NCBI GenBank assembly: GCA_937872165.1
Contig: CALMOR010000100.1
Coordinates: 1 to 17,028 of the forward strand
Source of the DNA: an uncultured Burkholderiales bacterium
GTDB taxonomy: Bacteria > Pseudomonadota > Gammaproteobacteria > Burkholderiales > Burkholderiaceae_D
Direction: 5' to 3'
DNA length: 17,028 nucleotides
Position 1 is the first letter of the stretch. The number at the start of each line of letters is the position of its first letter. The notes beneath the pieces were generated by a model. It was given only the letters and a program-made list of their open reading frames with translations, searched no databases and had not been told where the DNA came from. The position numbers and the translations under genes were made by a program. Below are positions 1-9,395 of this stretch, in pieces.

Positions 1-302
1 TCGGCGATGCCGTCGGCGAGACACCCCTCGATGGTGGCGAGGTCGCGGATGCCGCCGCCGAGCTGCACCGGGACGCTGCCGCCGACCGCGTCGATGATGG
101 CCTTCACCGCGGACTCGTTCTTCGGGCGGCCGGCGACCGCGCCGTTGAGGTCGACCAGATGCAGGCGCCGCGCGCCCTGCTCGACCCAGTGGCGGGCCAT
201 CGCAGCGGGGTCTTCGGAGAACACGGTCGCGTCGTTCAGATCGCCCTGCTTGAGACGGACGCAATGTCCGTCCTTCAGGTCGATCGCGGGGATCAGCAGC
301 AT
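1..302 (-). CDS. hisA: HisA, ProFAR isomerase (partial, C-terminus outside window)
   Basis: Encodes 1-(5-phosphoribosyl)-5-[(5-phosphoribosylamino)methylideneamino]imidazole-4-carboxamide isomerase, the Amadori-type isomerase of cytoplasmic histidine biosynthesis. Only the first 100 residues are present; the family is about 245-250 residues long. The N-terminus reads [20 protein letters not shown], with the family's first catalytic aspartate at residue 8 in the first beta strand of the barrel. Later motifs are LHLVDLNGA and the phosphate-binding VQLGGGIRD. The ATG at 302 is the natural start. The bases just upstream (TTGCCTGCCTCC) are pyrimidine-rich and lack a Shine-Dalgarno match. It lies 93 bases downstream of hisH; hisF and hisI probably follow beyond the edge. 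Confidence 0.95.
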   Translation of the reverse strand, partial: MLLIPAIDLKDGHCVRLKQGDLNDATVFSEDPAAMARHWVEQGARRLHLVDLNGAVAGRPKNESAVKAIIDAVGGSVPVQLGGGIRDLATIEGCLADGIA

Positions 303-362
303 GGAGGCAGGCAACGCAATGAGGAGGAACCGGCGCGGGGTCGACCGGGGAGTGCGCACAAC

Positions 363-405
363 GAACCCGTGACGGGAACGACAGGCATCACGGGCTTACG
401 GGTTC
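363..405 (-). repeat. Overlapping inverted repeats in the hisH-hisA gap
   Basis: Two competing inverted repeats lie at the hisH stop and in the 93-base gap. An outer pair GAACCCGT (363-370) and ACGGGTTC (398-405) encloses an inner pair CCCGTGA (366-372) and TCACGGG (388-394). Their left arms share bases, so the RNA could form only one at a time. No T-run follows, so this is not a canonical terminator. The rest of the gap, 303-362, shows no other feature. Chance occurrence is possible in GC-rich DNA. Confidence 0.35.
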
Positions 406-1058
406 CATGCGACGAAGTTCCGATAAAGCGCGAGTCCGGCGGCGGCGCTTTTTTCCGGGTGGAATTGCGTGGCGAAAATATTATCCCGCGCGATGGCCGC
501 GGTAAAGCGCTCTCCGTAGACGCTGGTCCCGGCGCGCTGACGGTCGTCGACGAGCCGCACATGGTAGCTGTGCACGAAGTAGAACCAGCTTTCGTCCGGG
601 ATGCCGCACCACATCGGATGCGGCTCGCGACCTTCGTCGGCCTGCCGCACGCGGTTCCATCCCATGTGCGGGACCTTCAGCGGCCGACCGTCTTCCTCCT
701 GGCCGGCACGAGGATCGAAGCGCACGCAGTGGCCGGTGATCAGGCCGAGGCCGGGCGTGACGCCGCCGTCGGGACTCTCGTCGCTCGCATCGGCCAGCAT
801 CTGCTCGCCGATGCACACGCCGAGCAGCGGCTTCGTCGCCGCGCAGCGCATCAGCGTGTCGACCAGACCGGTCTCATGCAGATGACGCATGCAGTCGCGC
901 ATGGCGCCCTGGCCGGGCAATACGACGCGGTCCGCGGTCCGCAGGTCGGCCGCGTTCGCGGAAACGCGCACGTCGGCCTCGGGCGCCGCGTGACGCAGGG
1001 CCTGCGCGACGCTGCGCACGTTGCCCATGCCGTAATCGACGATGACGATGGAGGACAT
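396..1058 (-). CDS. hisH: HisH, glutamine amidotransferase subunit of IGP synthase
   Basis: Glutaminase subunit of imidazole glycerol phosphate synthase. It hydrolyses glutamine and passes ammonia to HisF, which makes IGP and AICAR. The protein has 220 residues, close to the family norm. The class I amidotransferase triad is visible: nucleophile Cys82 in [11 protein letters not shown], and His200 and Glu202 in TQFHPEKS. The oxyanion-strand region VVLPGQGAM is at 46-53. The ATG at 1058 begins [16 protein letters not shown], the standard N-terminus. It is separated from hisB by 43 bases that hold a strong hairpin. In several Burkholderia genomes, as I recall, a marC-family gene sits between hisB and hisH; none is present here. 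Confidence 0.96.
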   Translation of the reverse strand: MSSIVIVDYGMGNVRSVAQALRHAAPEADVRVSANAADLRTADRVVLPGQGAMRDCMRHLHETGLVDTLMRCAATKPLLGVCIGEQMLADASDESPDGGVTPGLGLITGHCVRFDPRAGQEEDGRPLKVPHMGWNRVRQADEGREPHPMWCGIPDESWFYFVHSYHVRLVDDRQRAGTSVYGERFTAAIARDNIFATQFHPEKSAAAGLALYRNFVAWNP

Positions 1059-1064
1059 GTGGAA

Positions 1065-1088
1065 GGACGACGCGAGCGGGCGTCGTCC
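1065..1088 (-). repeat. Strong hairpin between hisB and hisH
   Basis: A perfect 9-bp inverted repeat: GGACGACGC at 1065-1073 and GCGTCGTCC at 1080-1088, with a 6-base loop at 1074-1079. In the transcript it begins 13 bases after the hisB stop and ends 6 bases before the hisH ATG. The bases after it (TTCCAC) are not a real U-tract. A translation-modulating or RNA-stabilising hairpin is therefore more likely than an intrinsic terminator. The function is inferred. Confidence 0.55.
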
Positions 1089-1101
1089 AGCGATCAGCGG
1101 A

Positions 1102-1719
1102 TCAGAGACTGCCCTTCGTGCTCGGGATGGTCCCGCCCATGCGGGCGTCGCGCTCGGCCGCCATGCGGAAGGCGCGACCGAAGGCCTTGAAGACCGTCTC
1201 GCATTGATGGTGGGCGTTCTCGCCGCGCAGGTTGTCGACGTGCAGCGTGACCTGGGCGTGATTGACGAAGCCCTGGAAGAATTCGTGCGCGAGGTCGACG
1301 TCGAAGCTGCCGATCATCGCGCGCGTGAACGGCACGTGCCAGACCAGCTCGGGCCGGCCCGAGAAGTCGATCACGACGCGCGACAGCGCTTCGTCGAGCG
1401 GCACGTAGGCGTGGCCGTAGCGGCGCACGCCCTTCTTGTCGCCGATCGCGCGGGCGACCGCCTGTCCGAGCGTGATGCCGATGTCCTCCACCGTGTGATG
1501 CGCGTCGATGTGGAGGTCGCCCTTCGCCTCGACCTCGAGATCGACGAGACCGTGACGTGCGATCTGGTCGAGCATGTGGTCGAGGAAGGCGACGCCGGTC
1601 GCGAGCTTCGCGTGGCCTTCGCCGTCGAGGTCGACGGTCACCGTGATCTGCGTCTCGGCGGTGTTGCGGGCGATGGTGGCGCGACGGGCGAGGACCCCGG
1701 GCGCGAGGGCGGCATTCAC
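1102..1719 (-). CDS. hisB: HisB, imidazoleglycerol-phosphate dehydratase
   Basis: Dehydrates imidazole glycerol phosphate to imidazole acetol phosphate, using metal ions. This is the monofunctional form: 205 residues with no HAD phosphatase domain, so histidinol phosphatase must be encoded elsewhere. The metal-binding repeats characteristic of the family are present: LDHML at 46-50, HHTVED at 74-79 and AHHQCE at 169-174. The C-terminus IPSTKGSL is typical. The chosen start is a GTG at 1719 whose last bases overlap the hisC stop (GTGA). No ATG lies in frame before the conserved region, and the N-terminus is about ten residues longer than Burkholderia homologues I recall. It is probably translated by coupling to hisC. 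Confidence 0.95.
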   Translation of the reverse strand: MNAALAPGVLARRATIARNTAETQITVTVDLDGEGHAKLATGVAFLDHMLDQIARHGLVDLEVEAKGDLHIDAHHTVEDIGITLGQAVARAIGDKKGVRRYGHAYVPLDEALSRVVIDFSGRPELVWHVPFTRAMIGSFDVDLAHEFFQGFVNHAQVTLHVDNLRGENAHHQCETVFKAFGRAFRMAAERDARMGGTIPSTKGSL

Positions 1720-2867
1720 GATGCGGCGTTCATGGGCAGGATTTCTCGAAGTGCCGAGGCGAGCGCTTCGAGGAAGATCGCGTTCTCTTCGGGCGTCGAG
1801 ACCGTAACACGCAGGGCATTGGCGCACAACGGATGCCCGTGCGACAGGTCCTTGATCAGCACCCGCCGGCGCTTGAGCCCTTCGAACACCCGCGTCGCGG
1901 CGTCGGGCCGGGCGCTGTCGACGCGGAACAGGACGAAGTTCGCGTCGGAGGGAAAGGCCGTGATCGACGGCAGCGTGGCCAACGATCGTTGCAGCCGGGC
2001 GCGCTCGGCGCGCAGCTGCCCCGCCTGACGGTCGAGGACGTCGTGATGGGCGAGCGCGAACTCCACCGCGCACTGCGTGAAGACGTTGATGTTGTACGGC
2101 GGCCTGACCTTGTCGATCTCGGCCAGCCAGCCGCGGGACCCGCACAGATAACCGAGGCGCGCGCCGGCGAGGCCGCTCTTGCTGACGGTACGCAGCACGA
2201 GCAGGTTGCCGTGACGCGCGAGGTCGGCGACGAAGCTGTCCGACGCGAACGCGGCATAGGCCTCGTCGATCACGACCAGCGTGTCGGTCGCGCGCGCCGC
2301 GTCGATCACGTCCTCGACATGGCGCCGGTCGAAGAGGTTGCCGGTCGGGTTGTTCGGGTAGGCGATGAACGCCACCGCGGGACGATGCGCGCGCAGCGCC
2401 TCGACGGTCGCGTCGCGGTCGAGCGAGAAGTCGTCGCGAAGCGGCACCCCGACGTGGCTCAGCCGCGCGATCTTCGCGGACAGCTCGAACATCGCGAAGC
2501 CCGGCACCATCGAAAGCACGCTGCCGCCGTCGCGGGCCGCGGCCGCGTACACGAGCGAGATCAACTCGTCGGAGCCGTTGCCGAGCAGGACGTCGTGGCC
2601 GGCCGGCAGGCGCGTCACGTCGCGCAGCCGCGCGCGCAACGCGTCGGCGCGCGGCGACGGATAACGGTTCAGCGCGAGCGCCGCGAGACGCTCGCCGAGG
2701 CTCGCCCGCAGGTCGTCGGGCAGCGCGTAGGGGTTCTCCATCGCGTCGAGCTTGACGAAGCCGCCCGCGTCGGCCACGGCATACGCGTGCATCGCGCGCA
2801 CGTCGTCGCGGATCACGCGTTCGATCAGCGGGTTCGGCCGCTCGACCTCGTCGTCGACGCGCTTCAT
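1716..2867 (-). CDS. hisC: HisC, histidinol-phosphate aminotransferase
   Basis: PLP-dependent class I/II aminotransferase (383 residues) that converts imidazole acetol phosphate and glutamate to histidinol phosphate. Visible motifs are LDAMENPY at 40-47, [10 protein letters not shown] at 94-103, YPNNPTGN at 170-177 and DEAY at 201-204. The PLP lysine is Lys230 in [14 protein letters not shown]. The ATG at 2867 overlaps the hisD stop by four bases (ATGA) and fixes the start. The N-terminus before residue 20 is somewhat longer than usual and may vary by species. It acts in the cytoplasm between HisB and histidinol phosphatase. Confidence 0.96.
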   Translation of the reverse strand: MKRVDDEVERPNPLIERVIRDDVRAMHAYAVADAGGFVKLDAMENPYALPDDLRASLGERLAALALNRYPSPRADALRARLRDVTRLPAGHDVLLGNGSDELISLVYAAAARDGGSVLSMVPGFAMFELSAKIARLSHVGVPLRDDFSLDRDATVEALRAHRPAVAFIAYPNNPTGNLFDRRHVEDVIDAARATDTLVVIDEAYAAFASDSFVADLARHGNLLVLRTVSKSGLAGARLGYLCGSRGWLAEIDKVRPPYNINVFTQCAVEFALAHHDVLDRQAGQLRAERARLQRSLATLPSITAFPSDANFVLFRVDSARPDAATRVFEGLKRRRVLIKDLSHGHPLCANALRVTVSTPEENAIFLEALASALREILPMNAAS

Positions 2868-4161
2868 CCGTCGAAGCGGAAGGCGGCCGAGCGGGCATGC
2901 GCGTCGAGTCCTTCGCCGCGGGCCAGCGTGACCGCGATCGCGCCCAGCGTGCGCGAGCCGGCGCGGCTGACCGCGATCACCGACGAGCGCTTCTGGAAAT
3001 CGTACACGCCTAGCGGCGACGAGAAGCGCGCGGTGCGCGCGGTGGGCAGCACGTGATTGGGTCCGGCGCAGTAGTCGCCGAGCGCCTCCGACGAATGGAT
3101 GCCCATGAAGATCGCGCCCGCATGGCGAATCCTCGGCAGCAGCGCGTCGGGGTCCGCGACCGACAGCTCGAGGTGCTCGGGCGCAATGCGGTTGACGATG
3201 TCGCACGCCTCTTCGAGGTCGCGGACCTCGATCAGCGCGCAGCGGTCGCGCATCGACGCGGTGACGATGTCGACCCGCGGCAGCGTCGGCAGCAGCGTCG
3301 CGATGGCGGCTGCGACCGCGTCGATGTAGGCCGCTTCCGGACACAGCAGGATCGCCTGCGCGACCTCGTCGTGCTCGGCCTGCGAGAAGAGGTCCATCGC
3401 GACCCACTCCGCGCGCGCGCTGCCGTCGGCCACGACGAGGATCTCCGACGGGCCCGCGATCATGTCGATGCCGACCGTGCCGAACACGCGTCGCTTCGCC
3501 GCGGCCACGTACGCGTTGCCCGGCCCGACGATCTTGTCGACGGCGGGGACGGTGTCGGTGCCGTACGCGAGCGCGCCGATCGCCTGCGCGCCGCCGATCG
3601 CGAACACCCGGTCGACGCCCGCGATCGCCGCGGCGCCGAGGACCATCGCGTTGCGGATGCCATCTGGCGTCGGCGTGACCATCACGACCTCGCAGACGCC
3701 AGCGACCTTGGCCGGGATCGCATTCATCAGCACCGACGACGGATACGCGGCGAGGCCGCCGGGCACGTAGAGGCCGACGCGATCGAGCGGCGTCACGCGC
3801 TGGCCGAGCCGCGTGCCGTCGGCGTCGGCGATCGACCACGACTCGGCACGCTGATGATCGTGGAAGCGGCGCACGCGTTCGGCGGCGGCTTCGAGCGCGG
3901 CGCGCTGTTCGGCGGGCAACGCGTCGCGTGCGGCGTCGAGTTCGGCACGCGGGACCTCTAGGTCGGCCGCGGCCTTCACGTCGACGCGATCGAAGCGACG
4001 GGTGTATTCGACGAGGGCCTCGTCGCCGCGACGACGCACGTCGAGCAGGATCGCGGCGGCGGCCCGGTCCACCGCCGAGTCGTCGTCGGTGTCGAAGCGC
4101 AGCAGCGCGCCGAGCTCGGCATCGAACGTGGCCGATGTCGACGACAGCCTGCGCACGATGC

Positions 4162-4165
<4 letters not shown>
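2864..4165 (-). CDS. hisD: HisD, histidinol dehydrogenase
   Basis: Zinc- and NAD-dependent enzyme catalysing the last two steps of histidine synthesis, L-histidinol to histidine through the aldehyde. Its 433 residues match the usual length. Signature stretches are RVGLYVPGG near 129-137, [16 protein letters not shown] at 188-203 and KIVGPGN at 211-217. The catalytic pair Glu330-His331 is in RIAPEHLEL. Zinc ligands by alignment to E. coli are Gln262, His265, Asp364 and His423. The start is a GTG at 4165 that overlaps the hisG stop (GTGA, four bases), so translational coupling is likely. Confidence 0.97.
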
Positions 4166-6369
<2,204 letters not shown>

Positions 6370-6398
6370 GGCGATGCGGTCCCGCAGTGAAGGTTGAA

Positions 6399-6435
6399 CC
6401 CGCCGGACGCGCGATGCGTCGTCGGTCGCGGCGGG
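6399..6435 (-). terminator. Possible terminator-like hairpin between permease gene and ibaG
   Basis: In the 77-base gap, read on the minus strand, a 7-bp stem CCCGCCG (6435-6429) pairs with CGGCGGG (6405-6399). Inside it a second stem GACGC pairs with GCGTC around a five-base loop. The structure begins 11 bases after the permease stop and is followed by TTCAACCTT, a poor U-tract. It could attenuate read-through from the ABC genes into ibaG-murA-his, or only protect RNA ends. No alternative promoter with a good -10 box was seen in the gap. Confidence 0.3.
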
Positions 6436-6446
6436 ACGGGCGACGA

Positions 6447-7283
6447 TCAGTGTCGCGTCTTGTAGCCGCTCGCCAGCAGACGGAGCGCGATCGCCATCAG
6501 CACGAGGCAGGTCGTGCCGACGATCGCGAGGCTCGTCCACGGCGACACGTCGGACATTCCGAAGAAGCCGTAGCGGAAGCCGTCGATCATGTAGAAGAAC
6601 GGGTTGGCGTGCGAGACGGCCTGCCAGAACGCCGGCAGCGAGTGCACCGAGTAGAACACGCCCGACAGGAAGGTCGCCGGCATGATCAGGAAGTTCTGGA
6701 ACGCGGCCACCTGATCGAACTTCTCGGCCCACACGCCGGCGACGAGGCCGAGCGTGCCGAGCGTGGCCGTGGCGAGCACACCGAACGCGACGATCCACAG
6801 CGGCGCCGCGAACTCCGGTACCACGAACCACAGCGTCACGACCAGGACGCCGATGCCGACGACCATGCCGCGCACCATCGACGCGAGTACGTAGGCCGCG
6901 AACACCTCGCGATGCGACAGAGGCGTCAGCAGCACGAACACGAGGTTGCCGCTGATCTTCGACTGGATCAGCGACGACGTGCTGTTGGCGAACGAGTTCT
7001 GCAGCATCGACATCATCACGAGGCCGGGGATCAGGAAGGCGGTGTACGCGACGTGGCCGTAGACCCGCACGTGGTCTTCGAGCACGTGCGAGAAGATCAT
7101 CAGGTACAGCACCGCCGTCAGGATCGGCGCACCGACGGTCTGGTAACCCACCTTCCAGAAGCGCAGCGACTCCTTGTAGAACAGCGTCCGGAAGCCGGTC
7201 ATCGAACCGAGCACGGCGCCGTCGGGCGGTCGCGGATCGGACGCGTCCAGGGCCGAGCGGAGGATGCCGGCAGGCGTGCTCAT
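6447..7283 (-). CDS. ABC-2 type transporter permease (YadH-like)
   Basis: Integral membrane subunit of an ABC-2 exporter, 278 residues, resembling E. coli YadH (about 256 residues). About six hydrophobic segments are visible, near residues 50-68, 78-96, 128-152, 162-184, 195-215 and 250-272. The family stretch MPATFLSGVFYS at 201-212 and NPFFYMIDGFRYGFFG at 227-242 is characteristic. The ATG at 7283 overlaps the ATPase stop (ATGA). An internal ATG at residue 28 would give a length closer to YadH, so the first 27 residues are less certain. The substrate is unknown; its position between mla and murA suggests an envelope role, which is inference. Confidence 0.88.
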   Translation of the reverse strand: MSTPAGILRSALDASDPRPPDGAVLGSMTGFRTLFYKESLRFWKVGYQTVGAPILTAVLYLMIFSHVLEDHVRVYGHVAYTAFLIPGLVMMSMLQNSFANSTSSLIQSKISGNLVFVLLTPLSHREVFAAYVLASMVRGMVVGIGVLVVTLWFVVPEFAAPLWIVAFGVLATATLGTLGLVAGVWAEKFDQVAAFQNFLIMPATFLSGVFYSVHSLPAFWQAVSHANPFFYMIDGFRYGFFGMSDVSPWTSLAIVGTTCLVLMAIALRLLASGYKTRH

Positions 7284-8221
7284 CGCAGCGACACGGGCAG
7301 CGCGTCGCCGCGTGCACCGCTCATGATCTGCACGAACACGTCCTCGAGATCGGCCCGTTCGATGTTGACCTGGTCGACGACCGCACCGGCCGCACGACAG
7401 GCCGCGAGGATGGGCTCGACGTCGCTCGCCGCCGCGAGACGCAGCGCCACGCGCTCGGCGGCCATCGCGGTCTCGGGCTCCACCGCGCGATCGACCAGCC
7501 CTTCGGGCAGGCGGCCCTTCGCGAAGTGCAGGACGATCTGGGCCGCATCGAAGCGCGCGAGCAGCGAAGCGGTGGACTCGAGCGCGACGACCTTCCCGGC
7601 CTGCAGCATCGCGATGCGCTTGCACAGCGCCTGCGCCTCCTCGAGGTAGTGCGTCGTCAGCACGATCGTGTGCCCTTCGCGGTTGAGCCTGGCGACGAAG
7701 CGCCAAAGCGTCTGGCGCAGCTCGACGTCGACGCCCGCGGTGGGCTCGTCGAGCACGATGACCGGCGGCTTGTGGACCAGCGCCTGCGCGACCAGCACGC
7801 GTCGCTTCATGCCGCCCGACAACGCGCGCATGTTGACGTCGGCCTTCGTGGTGAGGTCGAGCTCGTGCATGATCTCGTCGATCCACGCGTCGTTGTTCGA
7901 CAGCCCGAAGTAGCCGGACTGGATGCGCAGCGTCTCGCGGACGGTGAAGAACGGATCGAACACCAGCTCCTGCGGCACCACGCCGAGCAGCCGTCGGCTC
8001 GACCGGTAGTCGGTGACGACGTCGTGGCCCAGCACGCTGGCGCGACCCGCGTCGGCCCGTGTCAGGCCGCCGATGATCGAGATCAGCGTGGTCTTGCCCG
8101 CCCCGTTCGGACCGAGCAGCCCGAAGAAGTCGCCCCGTTCGATGCCGAAGCTCACGCCCGCGAGCGCCTGCAGCGCGCCGTAGCGCTTCTGCACGTTGTC
8201 GAGCTGGATGGCGGCCGGCAT
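7280..8221 (-). CDS. ABC transporter ATP-binding protein (YadG-like)
   Basis: Cytoplasmic ATPase partner of the adjacent permease, 313 residues. The Walker A motif GPNGAGKTT is at 37-45, the signature LSGGM at 134-138, Walker B VIVLDEP at 154-160 and the switch histidine His191. The N-terminal ABC domain ends near residue 215. The C-terminal part, about 100 residues ending in ADLEDVFVQIMSG, is the tail typical of drug-type (ABC-2, DrrA/YadG) ATPases. The ATG at 8221 is chosen because a consensus -10 box lies just upstream at 8276-8281, which excludes longer starts. The leader before the ATG (GCGTTCCCTTTC) is pyrimidine-rich and has no Shine-Dalgarno match. Confidence 0.93.
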   Translation of the reverse strand: MPAAIQLDNVQKRYGALQALAGVSFGIERGDFFGLLGPNGAGKTTLISIIGGLTRADAGRASVLGHDVVTDYRSSRRLLGVVPQELVFDPFFTVRETLRIQSGYFGLSNNDAWIDEIMHELDLTTKADVNMRALSGGMKRRVLVAQALVHKPPVIVLDEPTAGVDVELRQTLWRFVARLNREGHTIVLTTHYLEEAQALCKRIAMLQAGKVVALESTASLLARFDAAQIVLHFAKGRLPEGLVDRAVEPETAMAAERVALRLAAASDVEPILAACRAAGAVVDQVNIERADLEDVFVQIMSGARGDALPVSLR

Positions 8222-8275
8222 GAAAGGGAACGCGTCGGACGAGAAACGACCGGCGCCGGAAAACGGGAGGGCGCG

Positions 8276-8281
8276 ATTATA
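8276..8281 (-). promoter_or_regulatory. Consensus -10 box upstream of the ABC/ibaG/murA/his genes
   Basis: On the minus strand the sequence is exactly TATAAT, 54 bases before the ATG at 8221, followed by the GC-rich discriminator CGCGC. No good -35 hexamer is present at 16-18 bases spacing (ATCAGC at 17). The expected -35 region lies inside the palindrome at 8283-8310. The box probably drives the ABC pair and perhaps the downstream murA-his genes. Confidence 0.6.
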
Positions 8282-8282
8282 G

Positions 8283-8310
8283 GCCGCGGTCAGCGGCCGC
8301 TGATCGCGGC
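8283..8310. repeat. 28-bp near-perfect palindrome between mlaB and the ABC genes
   Basis: A central 14-bp perfect palindrome TCAGCGGCCGCTGA (8290-8303) is flanked by matching arms GCCGCG (8283-8288) and CGCGGC (8305-8310). Only the pair 8289/8304 fails to match. It begins 8 bases beyond the mlaB stop in the mla transcript and ends one base before the TATAAT box of the next transcription unit. It could be the mla terminator hairpin (no U-run follows), an operator overlapping the -35 region, or both. Confidence 0.6.
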
Positions 8311-8318
8311 AGCGCGCC

Positions 8319-8582
8319 TCACGGAGTGCCGCGGAGCAGGTCCTCGCCCCCGTCGAGCTGCGCGAGGCTGGGCAGCGACGCCGGCATTCCGCGCACGCGA
8401 AGCGCCTTGCCCGAGGCCTCCGCGCGACGCGTGCCCGCGAGCAGGACGGCCACCGCCGACGAATCGGAATGCCCGAGCGCCGCGAGCCCGATGTCGGTCT
8501 CGCCCGCATCGATCGCCCGCTCGAGGTCGGCGAGGCTGCTCGACGCGTTGCCCATCGTGATCGCCGACGCGAACGCGTACAT
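8319..8582 (-). CDS. mlaB: MlaB-like STAS domain protein
   Basis: Small cytoplasmic STAS-domain protein (87 residues) that in the Mla system binds the ATPase MlaF and supports assembly and activity of the MlaFEDB complex. The sequence is divergent. The STAS signature is recognisable as GHSDSSAVAVLLAGTRRAE around 37-55, with Asp40-Ser41-Ser42 at the position of the phosphorylatable loop in anti-sigma antagonists. The ATG at 8582 overlaps the mlaC stop by one base (TGATG). Position as the last mla gene supports the assignment more than sequence alone. E. coli MlaB is about ten residues longer. Confidence 0.82.
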   Translation of the reverse strand: MYAFASAITMGNASSSLADLERAIDAGETDIGLAALGHSDSSAVAVLLAGTRRAEASGKALRVRGMPASLPSLAQLDGGEDLLRGTP

Positions 8583-9244
8583 CAGCCCTTGCGGGTGGCG
8601 AGCGCCTTGTTCTTGGCGGTCAGGCTCTTGATGAGTCCGTCGACGCCGCCGCGGCTGACCTCCTGCTGGAACGAATTGCGATAGTTCTCGACCAGCCATA
8701 CGCCGAGCACGTTGACGTCGACGATCTTCCATTCCGGCCCCGTCTTCTCGAGCTTGTAGTTGAGCTGGATCGGCTCGCCGCCGCGCGGATTGATGATGCG
8801 CGTGTCGACCTGCACGACCGTGTCGCCGGCGTCCGCCCGGAACGGGCGGTACTCGACCTTCTGGTCGCTGACGTCCTTGAGCGCGCCCGAATACGTATAG
8901 ATCAGCAATTGGCGGAACTCGTCGATGATCAGCTTCTGCTGGTCGGGCGACGCCTGCGACCAGTTGCGGCCGACCGCGTTGGCGGTCATCTTCTGGAAGT
9001 TGACGTAGGGCAGCACCTTGCTCTCGACCAGCGACTGGATCCTCGAGATGTTCCCGGACTTGATCTCGTTGTCGCTCTTGACCGTGGACAGCACGTCCTC
9101 GGTGACCTTCCTGACCAGCGCGTCGGGCGTCATCGACTGCGCCGCGGCCTGACCGGCCAGCGCGAACGCCGCCATCGCGATCAGCACGGCGACCGCGCCG
9201 CGCCACTTCCGGATACCCGGACCAACGTTCAGGGGGCTCGTCAT
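8582..9244 (-). CDS. mlaC: MlaC, periplasmic phospholipid-binding protein
   Basis: Periplasmic shuttle that carries phospholipid between the outer-membrane MlaA complex and the inner-membrane MlaFEDB complex. 220 residues from the chosen ATG. A signal peptide is evident: Arg/Lys around 12-15, a hydrophobic core at 17-31 and probable cleavage after Ala35 (GQAAA then QSMTPD). The mature region has the Tol-Tol-Ttg2D family motifs: LPYVNFQKMTANAVGRNW, a Tyr/Ser-rich stretch LLIYTYSGAL, and WKIVDVNVLGVWLVENYRNSF. Upstream in-frame ATGs at 9256 and 9250 exist, but GGAG at 9251-9254 sits six bases before the ATG at 9244, which decides the start. It follows mlaA after a 151-base gap. Confidence 0.94.
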   Translation of the reverse strand: MTSPLNVGPGIRKWRGAVAVLIAMAAFALAGQAAAQSMTPDALVRKVTEDVLSTVKSDNEIKSGNISRIQSLVESKVLPYVNFQKMTANAVGRNWSQASPDQQKLIIDEFRQLLIYTYSGALKDVSDQKVEYRPFRADAGDTVVQVDTRIINPRGGEPIQLNYKLEKTGPEWKIVDVNVLGVWLVENYRNSFQQEVSRGGVDGLIKSLTAKNKALATRKG

Positions 9245-9250
9245 CAACAT

Positions 9251-9254
9251 CTCC
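9251..9254 (-). promoter_or_regulatory. Ribosome binding site of mlaC
   Basis: GGAG on the minus strand, six bases before the ATG at 9244. It overlaps the alternative ATG at 9256 and abuts the one at 9250, so only the 9244 start is well spaced. Confidence 0.6.
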
Positions 9255-9363
9255 ATAGTTTTCGGACCAACGCGATTCGACTGTCTTCGATGACGTGGTC
9301 CCGGCTGCGTTCCCGGTCACGTGCGCGGCGATCGACGCCCATCCGAGCGATTGCGCCGACGGC

Positions 9364-9394
9364 GGGCCGCGTCTTCGGCCGGCCCCTCGCCGGC
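9364..9394 (-). repeat. Alternative GC-rich hairpins just after mlaA
   Basis: One base after the mlaA stop, GCCGGC (9394-9389) can pair with GCCGGC (9383-9378) around a five-base loop. An overlapping alternative pairs 9385-9380 with 9369-9364 around a ten-base loop. The two share bases and exclude each other. No U-run follows. The rest of the 151-base mlaA-mlaC gap holds only the mlaC ribosome binding site. Confidence 0.4.
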
Positions 9395-9395
9395 T

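Noticed and set aside
159..2028. Long plus-strand open frames opposite hisA, hisH and hisB
   Set aside because: They are antisense shadows with low-complexity Arg/Ala/Val composition, while the minus strand carries complete catalytic motifs.
1102..2898. A 598-codon frame fusing hisB to an Arg-rich N-terminal part
   Set aside because: The upstream portion is the hisC region read out of frame. hisC is intact in another frame and ends exactly at the hisB GTG.
9245..9256. Start of mlaC at 9256
   Set aside because: That ATG lies before the GGAG motif and would leave it inside the coding sequence; the ATG at 9244 is spaced correctly.
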